64,000 bases of DNA. It comes from Spartobacteria bacterium LR76. Lineage in GTDB: Bacteria; Verrucomicrobiota; Verrucomicrobiia; Chthoniobacterales; Terrimicrobiaceae. Each line of letters begins with the position of its first letter. The first letter of the stretch is position 1. The DNA lies in contig QAYZ01000013.1 in NCBI GenBank assembly GCA_003054655.1, forward strand, positions 556,581 through 620,580, given 5' to 3'. The notes beneath the pieces were generated by a model. The model searched no databases. It was not told the origin of the DNA and saw only the letters and a program-made list of their open reading frames with translations. The translations under genes and the position numbers were made by a program. Positions 17,712 through 25,659 of this stretch are shown piece by piece.

Positions 17712-17758
17712 GTTTACCATGAAAATCGAAAATGCAACTTTCGATTTTCATGGTAAAC
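17712..17758. promoter_or_regulatory. 20-bp-arm perfect palindrome upstream of the ATPase gene
   Basis: Left arm 17712-17731 and right arm 17739-17758 are perfect reverse complements over 20 bases, with a seven-base centre. The outer ends read GTTTACCATG and CATGGTAAAC. The repeat ends seven bases before the GTG of the ATPase gene. It could be an autoregulatory operator, a hairpin in the mRNA leader, or a recombination site. Function is not known. Confidence 0.75.
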
Positions 17759-17786
17759 AATGTTGCGTCCAAGGCGAGCTGGTGCG

Positions 17787-19196
17787 TCAGTTGGCCTTTA
17801 CGGCGGTGACGAGCTCGTTGAGGGAGGCCTTGGCGTCGCCGAAGAGCATGCGGGTGTTGTCGCGGTAGAAGAGGTGGTTCTCAATGCCGGCGAAGCCCGC
17901 CGCCATGGAGCGCTTCATCACGATCACCGTCTTCGAATGATCGGCGTCGATGATCGGCATGCCGTAGATGGGGCTCGACTTGTCCTCGCGGGCGGCCGGG
18001 TTCACCACGTCGTTGGCCCCGATGACGAGGCACACGTCGACGCGATCCATGGAGGGATTGATCGCCTCCATTTCGCAGAGCTGATCGTAGGGCACGTTGG
18101 CCTCGGCGAGCAGCACGTTCATGTGGCCGGGCATGCGACCGGCGACGGGGTGAATGGCAAACTGCACCTCCACGCCTCGCTGGCCAAGTTCATCGCTCAG
18201 CTCGCGCACCTGATGCTGGGCCTGGGCCACGGCCATGCCGTAACCGGGCACGACCACCACGCGCTGGGCGTAGGCCAGGAGCACGGCGGCCTCGTCGGCC
18301 TGGATGGGCTTGATCGTGCCGGTGACGCCTTCGCCGCCGCCCTTGGCGGCGCTGCCGGAGCCGAACGCGCCGAAGAGCACATTCGTCACGGGACGGTTCA
18401 TCGCCTTGCACATGAGCAGGGTGAGGAGCGTGCCGGAGGACCCCACCAGCGTGCCCGCCACGATCATGGCGAGGTTGTTGATGGCGAAGCCGTCCGCCGC
18501 CACCGCGAGACCGGTGAAGGAGTTGAGCAGCGAGATCACGACCGGCATGTCCGCGCCGCCGATCGGCATCACCATGGCGACGCCGAAGATGAGCGCGAGC
18601 ACGGCCACGACCGCGAGGATCGCGATGGCCGCGCTGCCGGTTGAGTTGAAGGTCAGCCAGCCGCAGAGGGTCAGGATCGCGAGGAGGATCAGTCCATTCA
18701 CGAAATTCTGGCCCGGGAAGGTGAGGGGCCTTTCAAATTTCCCCTCCAGCTTCAGGTAGGCGATGGCGCTGCCGGAGAAGGACAGCGAGCCGATGAGCGT
18801 GGCGAAGAGCATTGCTCCCGCGATGAAGGCCGGGAGGCCGCCATGCGTGCCGTGCATGAACTCCAGCCCGCCGACCAGCGCCGCCGCTCCGCCGCCGAGC
18901 CCGTTGAACAGCGCGACCATCTGGGGCATCGCGGTCATCTTGACCGAGTACGCGCCGAGCGCGCCGATGCCGAGGCCGACCACGATGCCGACGATGATGA
19001 GGGTGAAGTTGGTATTCCACCCCGAGAGCCAGACCGAGCCGCCCTCCGGCTTGTGCAGGGCGAGGAGCGCGACCAGCATTCCTGCCGCGGCGACGAGGTT
19101 GCCGAGCCGCGCCGTCTTGGGCGAACTCAGGAACTTGATGCCGAGGATGAAGAGGACGGACGCGCCGATAAAGACGAGAGCCAGGGGAGAACTCAT
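17787..19196 (-). CDS. pntB: NAD(P) transhydrogenase, beta subunit
   Basis: A 469-residue protein of the length usual for PntB, with about eight or nine membrane helices in the first 260 residues and a C-terminal NADP-binding domain III (GYGMAVAQAQH, then the ALVIGANDVVNPAAR-like LVIGANDVVNPAARED). It forms the proton channel and NADP site of the enzyme that drives NADH + NADP+ to NAD+ + NADPH with the proton gradient. It is the last gene of pntAA-pntAB-pntB, starting with a four-base overlap (ATGA) with pntAB. Confidence 0.95.
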   Translation of the reverse strand: MSSPLALVFIGASVLFILGIKFLSSPKTARLGNLVAAAGMLVALLALHKPEGGSVWLSGWNTNFTLIIVGIVVGLGIGALGAYSVKMTAMPQMVALFNGLGGGAAALVGGLEFMHGTHGGLPAFIAGAMLFATLIGSLSFSGSAIAYLKLEGKFERPLTFPGQNFVNGLILLAILTLCGWLTFNSTGSAAIAILAVVAVLALIFGVAMVMPIGGADMPVVISLLNSFTGLAVAADGFAINNLAMIVAGTLVGSSGTLLTLLMCKAMNRPVTNVLFGAFGSGSAAKGGGEGVTGTIKPIQADEAAVLLAYAQRVVVVPGYGMAVAQAQHQVRELSDELGQRGVEVQFAIHPVAGRMPGHMNVLLAEANVPYDQLCEMEAINPSMDRVDVCLVIGANDVVNPAAREDKSSPIYGMPIIDADHSKTVIVMKRSMAAGFAGIENHLFYRDNTRMLFGDAKASLNELVTAVKAN

Positions 19197-19474
19197 TGGG
19201 ATTTTTTCTTTCGGAACATCTGGAGCATGCGGTCCGTGACCATGAACCCGCCAAACACGTTGGCAGAGCCGAAGACCACGGCGACGAAACCGAGCACCTG
19301 GACAAGCAGGCTGTCCGCCCCGGCCAGCACAAGGATGCCGCCGAAGAGGATGATGCCGTGAATGGCGTTCGTGCCGGACATGAGCGGCGTGTGCAGCATC
19401 GAGGGAACCTTCGAGATGACCTCGAAGCCCACGAAAACCGAGAGGATGAAGATAAACAGGACGTTGGTATCCAT
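19193..19474 (-). CDS. pntAB: NAD(P) transhydrogenase, alpha subunit 2 (membrane part)
   Basis: A 93-residue membrane protein that starts MDTNVLFIFILSVFVGFEVI and contains three helices, matching domain II alpha of split transhydrogenases. VPSMLHTPLMSGTNAIHGII is the family's conserved segment. The start at 19474 follows pntAA by two bases. A split alpha subunit (PntAA plus PntAB) is common in non-enteric bacteria, unlike the fused PntA of E. coli. Confidence 0.92.
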   Translation of the reverse strand: MDTNVLFIFILSVFVGFEVISKVPSMLHTPLMSGTNAIHGIILFGGILVLAGADSLLVQVLGFVAVVFGSANVFGGFMVTDRMLQMFRKKKSQ

Positions 19475-19476
19475 GG

Positions 19477-20601
19477 CTATGAGCTGAGTTTTTCGTTCAC
19501 GATGCGGCCGCCATGGGTGACGAGGCATCCGCGGATGATCTCGTCCTCGAGGTTGAGGGTGAAGGTCTTCTCCTTCTTGTCCCAGTACTCCTCGAGCAAC
19601 CCGACGAGGTTGGCGGCGTAGACCTGGCTGGCGTGAAAGGGGACGCGGCCCGGGAGGTTCGCGGTGCCCACGAGGATCACGCCGTTGCGGTTCGTCACCT
19701 GGTCGTATTCGATACCCTCGACGTTGCCGCCGGTCTCGACGGCGAGATCGACGACGACGCTGCCGGGTTTCATCGCGGCCACCATCGCGCTGGTGAGCAG
19801 GATCGGGGCGCGACGGCCAAAGACCTGCGCGGCAGTGATGACGATATCCGACTCGGCGCATGTTTTCGTCATGGTGTCGCGCTGCTTCTGGATCTGCTCG
19901 TCGGTGAGCGCCTTGGCGTAGCCGTCCTTCGTCTGGCCGGTCTCGCCGAGATCGACCTTGAGGAACTGCGCGCCGAGCGACTTCACCTGCTCCTCGACCA
20001 CGGGGCGCGTGTCATAGGCGGTCACCTTTGCGCCGAGGCGCTTGGCCGTCGCGATGGCCTGGAGACCGGCGACGCCCACGCCGATGATGAAGACCCTGGC
20101 CGGGAGAATGGTCCCGGCTGCGGTGGTCATCATGGGAAAGATTTTGTTCGAGTAGCGGGCGGCGAGGATGACGGCCTCGTAACCGGCGAGATTCGCCTGC
20201 GAGGAGAGAACGTCCATCTTCTGCGCCCGGGTGGTGCGGGGCACGAACTCCATGCTGATCGCGCTCACCCCGCAGGCGGCCAGCTTTTGCAGCAGCTCCT
20301 TCTCGTTGAACGGGTCGAGGAGGCTGAGGTGCAGGCTGCCCGGCTTGAGGAGATCGATCTCCTCCACGGGCGGCTTGCGCAATCGCAGGACGATATCGGC
20401 GGAGTTCAGGAGCGAGGCGCGATCCGTCGATATCGTCGCGCCGGCCTTGGCATAAATCTCATCGGGGAAACCCGCCGGCAGCCCTATGCCAGCCTCGACC
20501 GATACCTCGGCGCCGAGTTTGACGAGCTTGGCCACGCTGTCAGGCGTGAGCGGAGCGCGTGTCTCTCCAGGGTGAGATTCTTTGGGGGATGAAATCTTCA
20601 T
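19477..20601 (-). CDS. pntAA: NAD(P) transhydrogenase, alpha subunit 1 (NAD-binding)
   Basis: A 374-residue soluble subunit binding NAD(H), related to alanine dehydrogenase. The start MKISSPKESHPGETRAPLTP is chosen over the in-frame codon 15 bases upstream because the conserved fold begins there. FIIGVGVAGLQAIATAKRLG is the nucleotide-binding glycine motif. It transfers hydride to the PntB domain III. First gene of the operon; the 260 bases upstream (20602-20864) separate it from the divergent glycosidase gene and should hold both promoters, although no clear box stands out. Confidence 0.93.
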   Translation of the reverse strand: MKISSPKESHPGETRAPLTPDSVAKLVKLGAEVSVEAGIGLPAGFPDEIYAKAGATISTDRASLLNSADIVLRLRKPPVEEIDLLKPGSLHLSLLDPFNEKELLQKLAACGVSAISMEFVPRTTRAQKMDVLSSQANLAGYEAVILAARYSNKIFPMMTTAAGTILPARVFIIGVGVAGLQAIATAKRLGAKVTAYDTRPVVEEQVKSLGAQFLKVDLGETGQTKDGYAKALTDEQIQKQRDTMTKTCAESDIVITAAQVFGRRAPILLTSAMVAAMKPGSVVVDLAVETGGNVEGIEYDQVTNRNGVILVGTANLPGRVPFHASQVYAANLVGLLEEYWDKKEKTFTLNLEDEIIRGCLVTHGGRIVNEKLSS

Positions 20602-20864
20602 TCCGGAAGCGCCCACTATAGAGGAATCGGCAAGCGGGTATACCCCTCACTTGTTGCAAAGCATCCGCCGATTGGCTTTCCGGGTCCGGCCTTTCCTTTC
20701 CAACCTCCTGCCCGAAGGCTCTTTGCGGATTGACGCCTTTGGCTGCCCATGGACAGAATCCGCCCCCAAGAGGGTCCCTCGTGCATGAAGGAGCCTCCGG
20801 TCGTGTTGCTCGAAGTGGATAGCGCGACCACCAGCGGAAACGTTAGGGAATACATACCATCTCC

Positions 20865-22259
20865 ATGAATCCAACACGGCTCACCCTCGCGGTCGGTCTT
20901 GCCTGCGCCACCTTGCTGTCCGGCTGCGTCAACCCGATCAACCCCCTCGGCAAATTTGATCCGACACCCAAGGTCTCTGGACGCCCCTCGCCGAAGATGA
21001 CGGAGAAGTTCGCCTGGGGCATCTCGACGGCGAGCTACCAGTACGAAGACCCGGCGGTGAAACCCGGCGACAAGGATTACTTCTCGACCGACTGGGATGT
21101 GCTCGTGAGCCAGCACAAGGCCCCGCCGCGCGGCAATGCGCTGTATAGCTGGAGCGACTTCGACAAGGATCTCGCGGCGCTGAAGAAGATCCGCCCGACG
21201 CACTATCGGTTCAGCATCGAGTGGGCCCGCGTCGAGCCGCAGCCCGGCGTTTACAACGAGGAGGCCATCCAGGGTTACGTCCGCATGGCCCGCAAGCTGA
21301 AGGAAATGGGCATCGAGCCGGTCGTCTGCCTGTGGCACTTCACCTTCCCCGACTGGCTCTACGACAAGAAGAACCCCGGCAACTCCAACTGGCTCCACCC
21401 GCTCGCCCGCGAGCGCTGGAACGCCTACGTCGAGAAGATGGTCAAGGCGACCTCGCCGTACACGAAATACTACGCGCCGCAGAACGAGCCCAACGGCCAG
21501 ATCACGACCGCATACATCGTGGGCCAGTGGCCACCGGCCATGACCCTCGCCATCGGACACTACTGGAAGGCGATCTACGCGAGCACGGGGATGTTCCGCG
21601 ATGCGGCGAAGATCGTGAAGGAGATCAAGCCCTCGGCCAAGATCGTGAGCGTCGAGGCCCTGCCCTGGTGGGAGCGCGCTCCGCTCGACCCGGGCGGGCT
21701 GATTTACAACACGATGATCCATGGCAACACGGATCACCTCGATCGCATCTATGATGTCTGCGACATCCTCGGCATCAACTACTACTACTCGCAGGCTCCC
21801 GGACCGGTCACCCTGCTGGCCGGACCATCCATGCGCGGCAAGCACTTCACCATGATGGGCTGGGTCATCAACCCCAAGGGCATCTACGACGAGATCAAGC
21901 GCGTCGGAGATCGCTACGGCAAGCCGATGATGATCACCGAAAACGGCATCGCCACGTCGAACGACTCCAAGCGCATCTGGTATCTCCAGAATCACCTCCA
22001 CGAGATCGGTCGCGCCATCCAGGACGGCTACGACGTGCGCGGGTACTTCACCTGGTCGCTCGCCGACAACTACGAGTGGCACTGGGGCTACACCGCCACC
22101 TTTGGCCTTTCGCACATGGACCCCGACACAAAGGACCGCATCCTCAAGCCGTCGGCCAACTGGTTTGCCGAGGTGATCAAGGATCACCGCACGGTCGGAT
22201 CGGTCACGAAAATCGAACATCGCCACGGCTTCGACAAGGAGCCGCCGAAGAAGAACTGA
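20865..22259 (+). CDS. Lipoprotein glycoside hydrolase family 1 (beta-glucosidase-like)
   Basis: A 464-residue GH1 enzyme carrying a lipoprotein signal: LAVGLACATLLSGC with the lipobox Cys at residue 24. The GH1 core shows FAWGISTASYQYED, HYRFSIEWARVEPQPG, the acid/base Glu in APQNEPNG, the nucleophile Glu in MMITENGIA and the late WSLADNYEWHWGY. GH1 enzymes hydrolyse beta-glucosides or beta-galactosides with retention. Most are cytosolic, so an outer-membrane or periplasmic lipid-anchored form is unusual and suggests trimming of oligosaccharides outside the cytoplasm. Substrate is not predictable. It stands 31 bases upstream of the PqiA-like gene. Confidence 0.88.
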   Translation: MNPTRLTLAVGLACATLLSGCVNPINPLGKFDPTPKVSGRPSPKMTEKFAWGISTASYQYEDPAVKPGDKDYFSTDWDVLVSQHKAPPRGNALYSWSDFDKDLAALKKIRPTHYRFSIEWARVEPQPGVYNEEAIQGYVRMARKLKEMGIEPVVCLWHFTFPDWLYDKKNPGNSNWLHPLARERWNAYVEKMVKATSPYTKYYAPQNEPNGQITTAYIVGQWPPAMTLAIGHYWKAIYASTGMFRDAAKIVKEIKPSAKIVSVEALPWWERAPLDPGGLIYNTMIHGNTDHLDRIYDVCDILGINYYYSQAPGPVTLLAGPSMRGKHFTMMGWVINPKGIYDEIKRVGDRYGKPMMITENGIATSNDSKRIWYLQNHLHEIGRAIQDGYDVRGYFTWSLADNYEWHWGYTATFGLSHMDPDTKDRILKPSANWFAEVIKDHRTVGSVTKIEHRHGFDKEPPKKN

Positions 22260-22290
22260 CTCATCCCCGCAAGGAGGATAGCACCGTGAA

Positions 22291-22923
22291 ATGAGATCCC
22301 GCACGACGAGTCCCGACAAGGAGGCCGGATGGCTTGCCTGCCGGACGTGCGGAGTCTCGATCCGGGAGCGCGTACTGAAGCCCGGCGAGTCGCTGCGCTG
22401 CAAGCGCTGCGGCGAGGTGGTGATGATCCATCGCACGGACGATTCCTTCCACGCCTCCTGCGCCCTCGGCATGACCGGGGTGTGCATGGCTCTGCTGGCC
22501 AATGTGTACCCGATCATGACCTTTGCCGTGGCGGGCAACACCCAGTCCAATCTCATCATCACCGGAGGGCAGAAGCTGATCGACCAGGGATACTGGCCGA
22601 TTTCCATCCTCGTGATCTTCTGCGCCATCGCCGCGCCCGCGCTGTACTTTGCCTCGGTCGCCTATGTCTCCGCCTGCTGCCTCGGCTGGAAGCTCCCGGG
22701 CGGGCGCATCGCACTCCACCTGGCGGGGTTCATGGAATCCTGGAGCCTCATCCCGGTCTTTGCCATCGCCTGTGTGGTGGCCGTGGTGAAGCTCGACATG
22801 ATCGGCACGGTCGCGTGGAAGGTCGGGATCGGCTGGATCGTGCTGCTGTCGGCGGTTTCCCTGGGGCTGTCCCGGGTCTTTGACGAAGACTCCGCCGAGC
22901 GCCGGCTGGAGGGGAAACCATGA
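22291..22923 (+). CDS. PqiA-domain membrane protein, first half
   Basis: A 210-residue protein with an N-terminal zinc ribbon (CRTCG and CKRCG) and four membrane segments, matching one PqiA/paraquat-inducible-A domain. E. coli PqiA contains two such domains in one chain; here the second is a separate gene that overlaps by four bases. PqiA is the inner-membrane partner of PqiB in lipid transport across the envelope. It probably works with the next two genes. Confidence 0.85.
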   Translation: MRSRTTSPDKEAGWLACRTCGVSIRERVLKPGESLRCKRCGEVVMIHRTDDSFHASCALGMTGVCMALLANVYPIMTFAVAGNTQSNLIITGGQKLIDQGYWPISILVIFCAIAAPALYFASVAYVSACCLGWKLPGGRIALHLAGFMESWSLIPVFAIACVVAVVKLDMIGTVAWKVGIGWIVLLSAVSLGLSRVFDEDSAERRLEGKP

Positions 22924-23414
22924 CCGACGAGACCCGCCTGAGCATGGCCCGCGCCCTCGTCGTGGCCGGACTCATCCTTTACATCCCGGCCAACATCCTG
23001 CCCGTGATGACGATCACGATCACCGGCCAGGTCGAGCCTCTGACGATCATGGGCGGCGTGGAGGAACTCTATGATTCCGGCCTCCTGCCCGTGGCGGCGG
23101 TCGTGTTCCTGGCGAGCATCGTCGTCCCCTTCCTCAAGCTCGCCGTGCTGAGCTGGATCCTGCTGCTGCACGGCTCGAGCGAGCTCCGGCATCAGCGCAC
23201 CACCATGCACCGCATCCTCCACCAGGTCGGCTCGTGGTCGATGATCGACATTTTCCTCCTATCCGTCCTGGCCGCCGTGGGCCAGCTCGGCATCCTCGCG
23301 AGCGTCAAGGCCGAGCCGGGCGGACTGTTTTTTGCCGCCGTGCTGCTGTGCACGCTCTTCGCGGCTGAGATTTATCACCCTTCACTGATCTGGAAAGACC
23401 ACCGCACGACATGA
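22920..23414 (+). CDS. PqiA-domain membrane protein, second half
   Basis: A 164-residue four-helix membrane protein corresponding to the second PqiA domain (ANILPVMTITITGQ, then the conserved GSWSMIDIFLLSVLAA). It lacks the zinc ribbon of the first. Four-base ATGA overlaps link it to both neighbours, so the three genes form a coupled unit. Together with the preceding gene it would make up a complete PqiA-like inner-membrane module for a PqiB tunnel. Confidence 0.85.
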   Translation: MTDETRLSMARALVVAGLILYIPANILPVMTITITGQVEPLTIMGGVEELYDSGLLPVAAVVFLASIVVPFLKLAVLSWILLLHGSSELRHQRTTMHRILHQVGSWSMIDIFLLSVLAAVGQLGILASVKAEPGGLFFAAVLLCTLFAAEIYHPSLIWKDHRTT

Positions 23415-25651
23415 GCAACGCACCCATCGACAAAGAAGACGCCGGAGAAATCGTCGCCACCCGCAGGACGTTCCCCTGGGCCTGGGTGTTCCCCATCATC
23501 GCCGCCGCCGCCACGGCCTGGCTGTTTTGGAACAACTGGCGCGAGGAAGGGCCGGAAATCCAGATCGCCTTTCAGGAAGCTCCCGGCATCGAAGCGGGCA
23601 AAACCCCGCTCGTCTTTCGCGGCGTTCATGCGGGCAAGGTCACCGGCGTACACCTCGACCCCAAGCTCAACGGGGTGATCGTCTCGGTGCGCTTGAAGGC
23701 CTTTGCCACCTTGCTGGCCCGGACCAATACGGACTACTGGATCGAAAAGCCCGTCGTGTCACTCCAGCAGCTCACCGGTCTCGAGGCCATCATCCAGGGC
23801 AACTCGATCCGCGCCCGCCAGCGGCCCGGCAACGGCAGCTACGAAACACGTTTCACCGGCCTGGCCAAGGCCCCGCTCTCGCCGCTCGACGCGCCGACGC
23901 TCCTCCTCAAGCTGCGTGCGGATTCCATCCCGATGGTAGACCATGGCTCGCCGATCTATCACATGGGCGTACCGGTCGGCTGGGTGGTGGAGAAGGATAT
24001 CGACACGGACGGCCGCCCATACGTGCAGGTCGTGATCGACGAGAACCACGCCCAGATGGTGAGCGACACCTCACGGTTCTGGCTCATCCCGGCAACCTCG
24101 CTCAAGGCGGGGCCGGGCGGACTCACGCTCAACATCGCCGGGCTGGAGTCGCTCATCCAGGGCGGCATCGCCTTTGACGACTTTGGCATCACGGGCCAGC
24201 CGGTCGATGATGGAAAAGAATTTGAGCTGCAGGCCGACGAGGCCAGCGCGCGCGCGTCGGGAAAGAAAATCACCATCGCGTTTGAAGACTCGCGCGGCAT
24301 CGTGGCCGATCAGACGCGCATCATGTATCTCGGCCAGCCCGTCGGCATCGTCAGCAAAGTGGAGATCCCCTCCGGCTCGCAGACAGCCATCGCGACGGCC
24401 CGGCTCGAACCCGCATATGATTTCCTCGCAGCGAAGGAATCGCAGTTCACCCTCGTCCGTCCGACCGTCAACCTGGAAGGTGTCACGGGGCTGGACGCCA
24501 TCATCACCGGCCCGTACATCGAGTGCCAGGCGGGATCGGGCGAACTCTCGGATACCTTTGCCGGGATCACCGTGGGCAACCCTGCGGCGCGCCAGAACGA
24601 TCTGATCGTCACCCTGACAGCAAAAAGCCTGCCTGCGATCGAGCCGGGAGCGCCGGTGTATTACCGCGGACTCGTGGCTGGCGCGATCAAGGAGAAGACT
24701 CTCACCGCCAATGGCGAACCCGCCCTCATCGCCTCGATCAAGCCGGACTTCCAGTCTGCGCTCGTGAGTTCCTCACGCTTCTGGCGCACTCCCGCGACAT
24801 CGGCGATGGCCGGACCGGGCGTGATCAACATTCATGTGGAGGGTATTACCTCGCTCCTCAGCGGCGGGGTGAGCTTTGACAGCTTCGGCGCGAGCGGTTC
24901 TCCTGCCCAGGCCGGGCAGCGGTACCAGCTCTTTGATGACGAAGCCTCGGCCCGTGCGACCTCAGCGCCGATCCGCATCCGATTTGCCAGCGCGCAGGGC
25001 ATCCTGCCGGGACGCACGGAACTCCGCTACCTGGGCGTGCGCGTCGGGCTGGTCGATTCCGTCCGCACGGATCGCGGCCGCGTCGAGGTGATCGCCCGCA
25101 TCCAGCCCGGCTACGAGGACCTGCGCCGCGAGGACTCGATCTTCTCGCTGGTGGAGCCGCAGATCTCGCTGCAAGGCATCTCGGGCCTCGAGACCATCAT
25201 CAGCGGCGTGTATATTGACTGCATCCCCGGCACGGGCGGCTACGGCAGTGTCTTCTCCGGTCGCATGATCGCCGATCCATCGCTGGCCGAGGCCAGCGGC
25301 TTCACCATCAGGATCTCCACCCCGGCCACCACCGTCGGCCTCGGAGCGCAGGTGCTTTATCGCGACGTGAAGGTCGGCTCGGTGACCACCAAAAGCCTGT
25401 CGCCCGACAACTCCCGCGTACTCCTGACCGTCGTGATCGACCCGAAATACCGCGACCTCGTGCGCCAGAACTCCGTCTTCTGGAACGCGAGCGAGCCGGA
25501 GGCCAAGATCGGCTTCCTCCGCCTGAAGGTCGACGCTCCGACGTTGTCCGGCATCGCAGGCCGTATTGCCTTCGGCAACCCCGACAAGCCCGGTCCCCCG
25601 GCCAAACCCGGCCAGATCTTCGAACTCGGCAAGCCGATCCGGCAGAAGTAG
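23411..25651 (+). CDS. pqiB: PqiB-like protein with six MCE (MlaD) domains
   Basis: A 746-residue protein with an N-terminal membrane anchor (TFPWAWVFPIIAAAATAWLF) and six consecutive MCE/MlaD-type domains, starting near residues 45, 165, 290, 410, 535 and 650. Each contains the G-x-P/Y-x-G-x-x-V-G pattern, for example RGVHAGKVTG, LGQPVGIV and RGLVAGAIK. PqiB and LetB/YebT stack MCE rings into a periplasm-spanning lipid tunnel. PqiB of E. coli has three rings and LetB seven, so six is intermediate. PqiC, the outer-membrane lipoprotein, is not encoded next to it. Confidence 0.9.
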   Translation: MSNAPIDKEDAGEIVATRRTFPWAWVFPIIAAAATAWLFWNNWREEGPEIQIAFQEAPGIEAGKTPLVFRGVHAGKVTGVHLDPKLNGVIVSVRLKAFATLLARTNTDYWIEKPVVSLQQLTGLEAIIQGNSIRARQRPGNGSYETRFTGLAKAPLSPLDAPTLLLKLRADSIPMVDHGSPIYHMGVPVGWVVEKDIDTDGRPYVQVVIDENHAQMVSDTSRFWLIPATSLKAGPGGLTLNIAGLESLIQGGIAFDDFGITGQPVDDGKEFELQADEASARASGKKITIAFEDSRGIVADQTRIMYLGQPVGIVSKVEIPSGSQTAIATARLEPAYDFLAAKESQFTLVRPTVNLEGVTGLDAIITGPYIECQAGSGELSDTFAGITVGNPAARQNDLIVTLTAKSLPAIEPGAPVYYRGLVAGAIKEKTLTANGEPALIASIKPDFQSALVSSSRFWRTPATSAMAGPGVINIHVEGITSLLSGGVSFDSFGASGSPAQAGQRYQLFDDEASARATSAPIRIRFASAQGILPGRTELRYLGVRVGLVDSVRTDRGRVEVIARIQPGYEDLRREDSIFSLVEPQISLQGISGLETIISGVYIDCIPGTGGYGSVFSGRMIADPSLAEASGFTIRISTPATTVGLGAQVLYRDVKVGSVTTKSLSPDNSRVLLTVVIDPKYRDLVRQNSVFWNASEPEAKIGFLRLKVDAPTLSGIAGRIAFGNPDKPGPPAKPGQIFELGKPIRQK

Positions 25652-25659
25652 CGCTCGTG

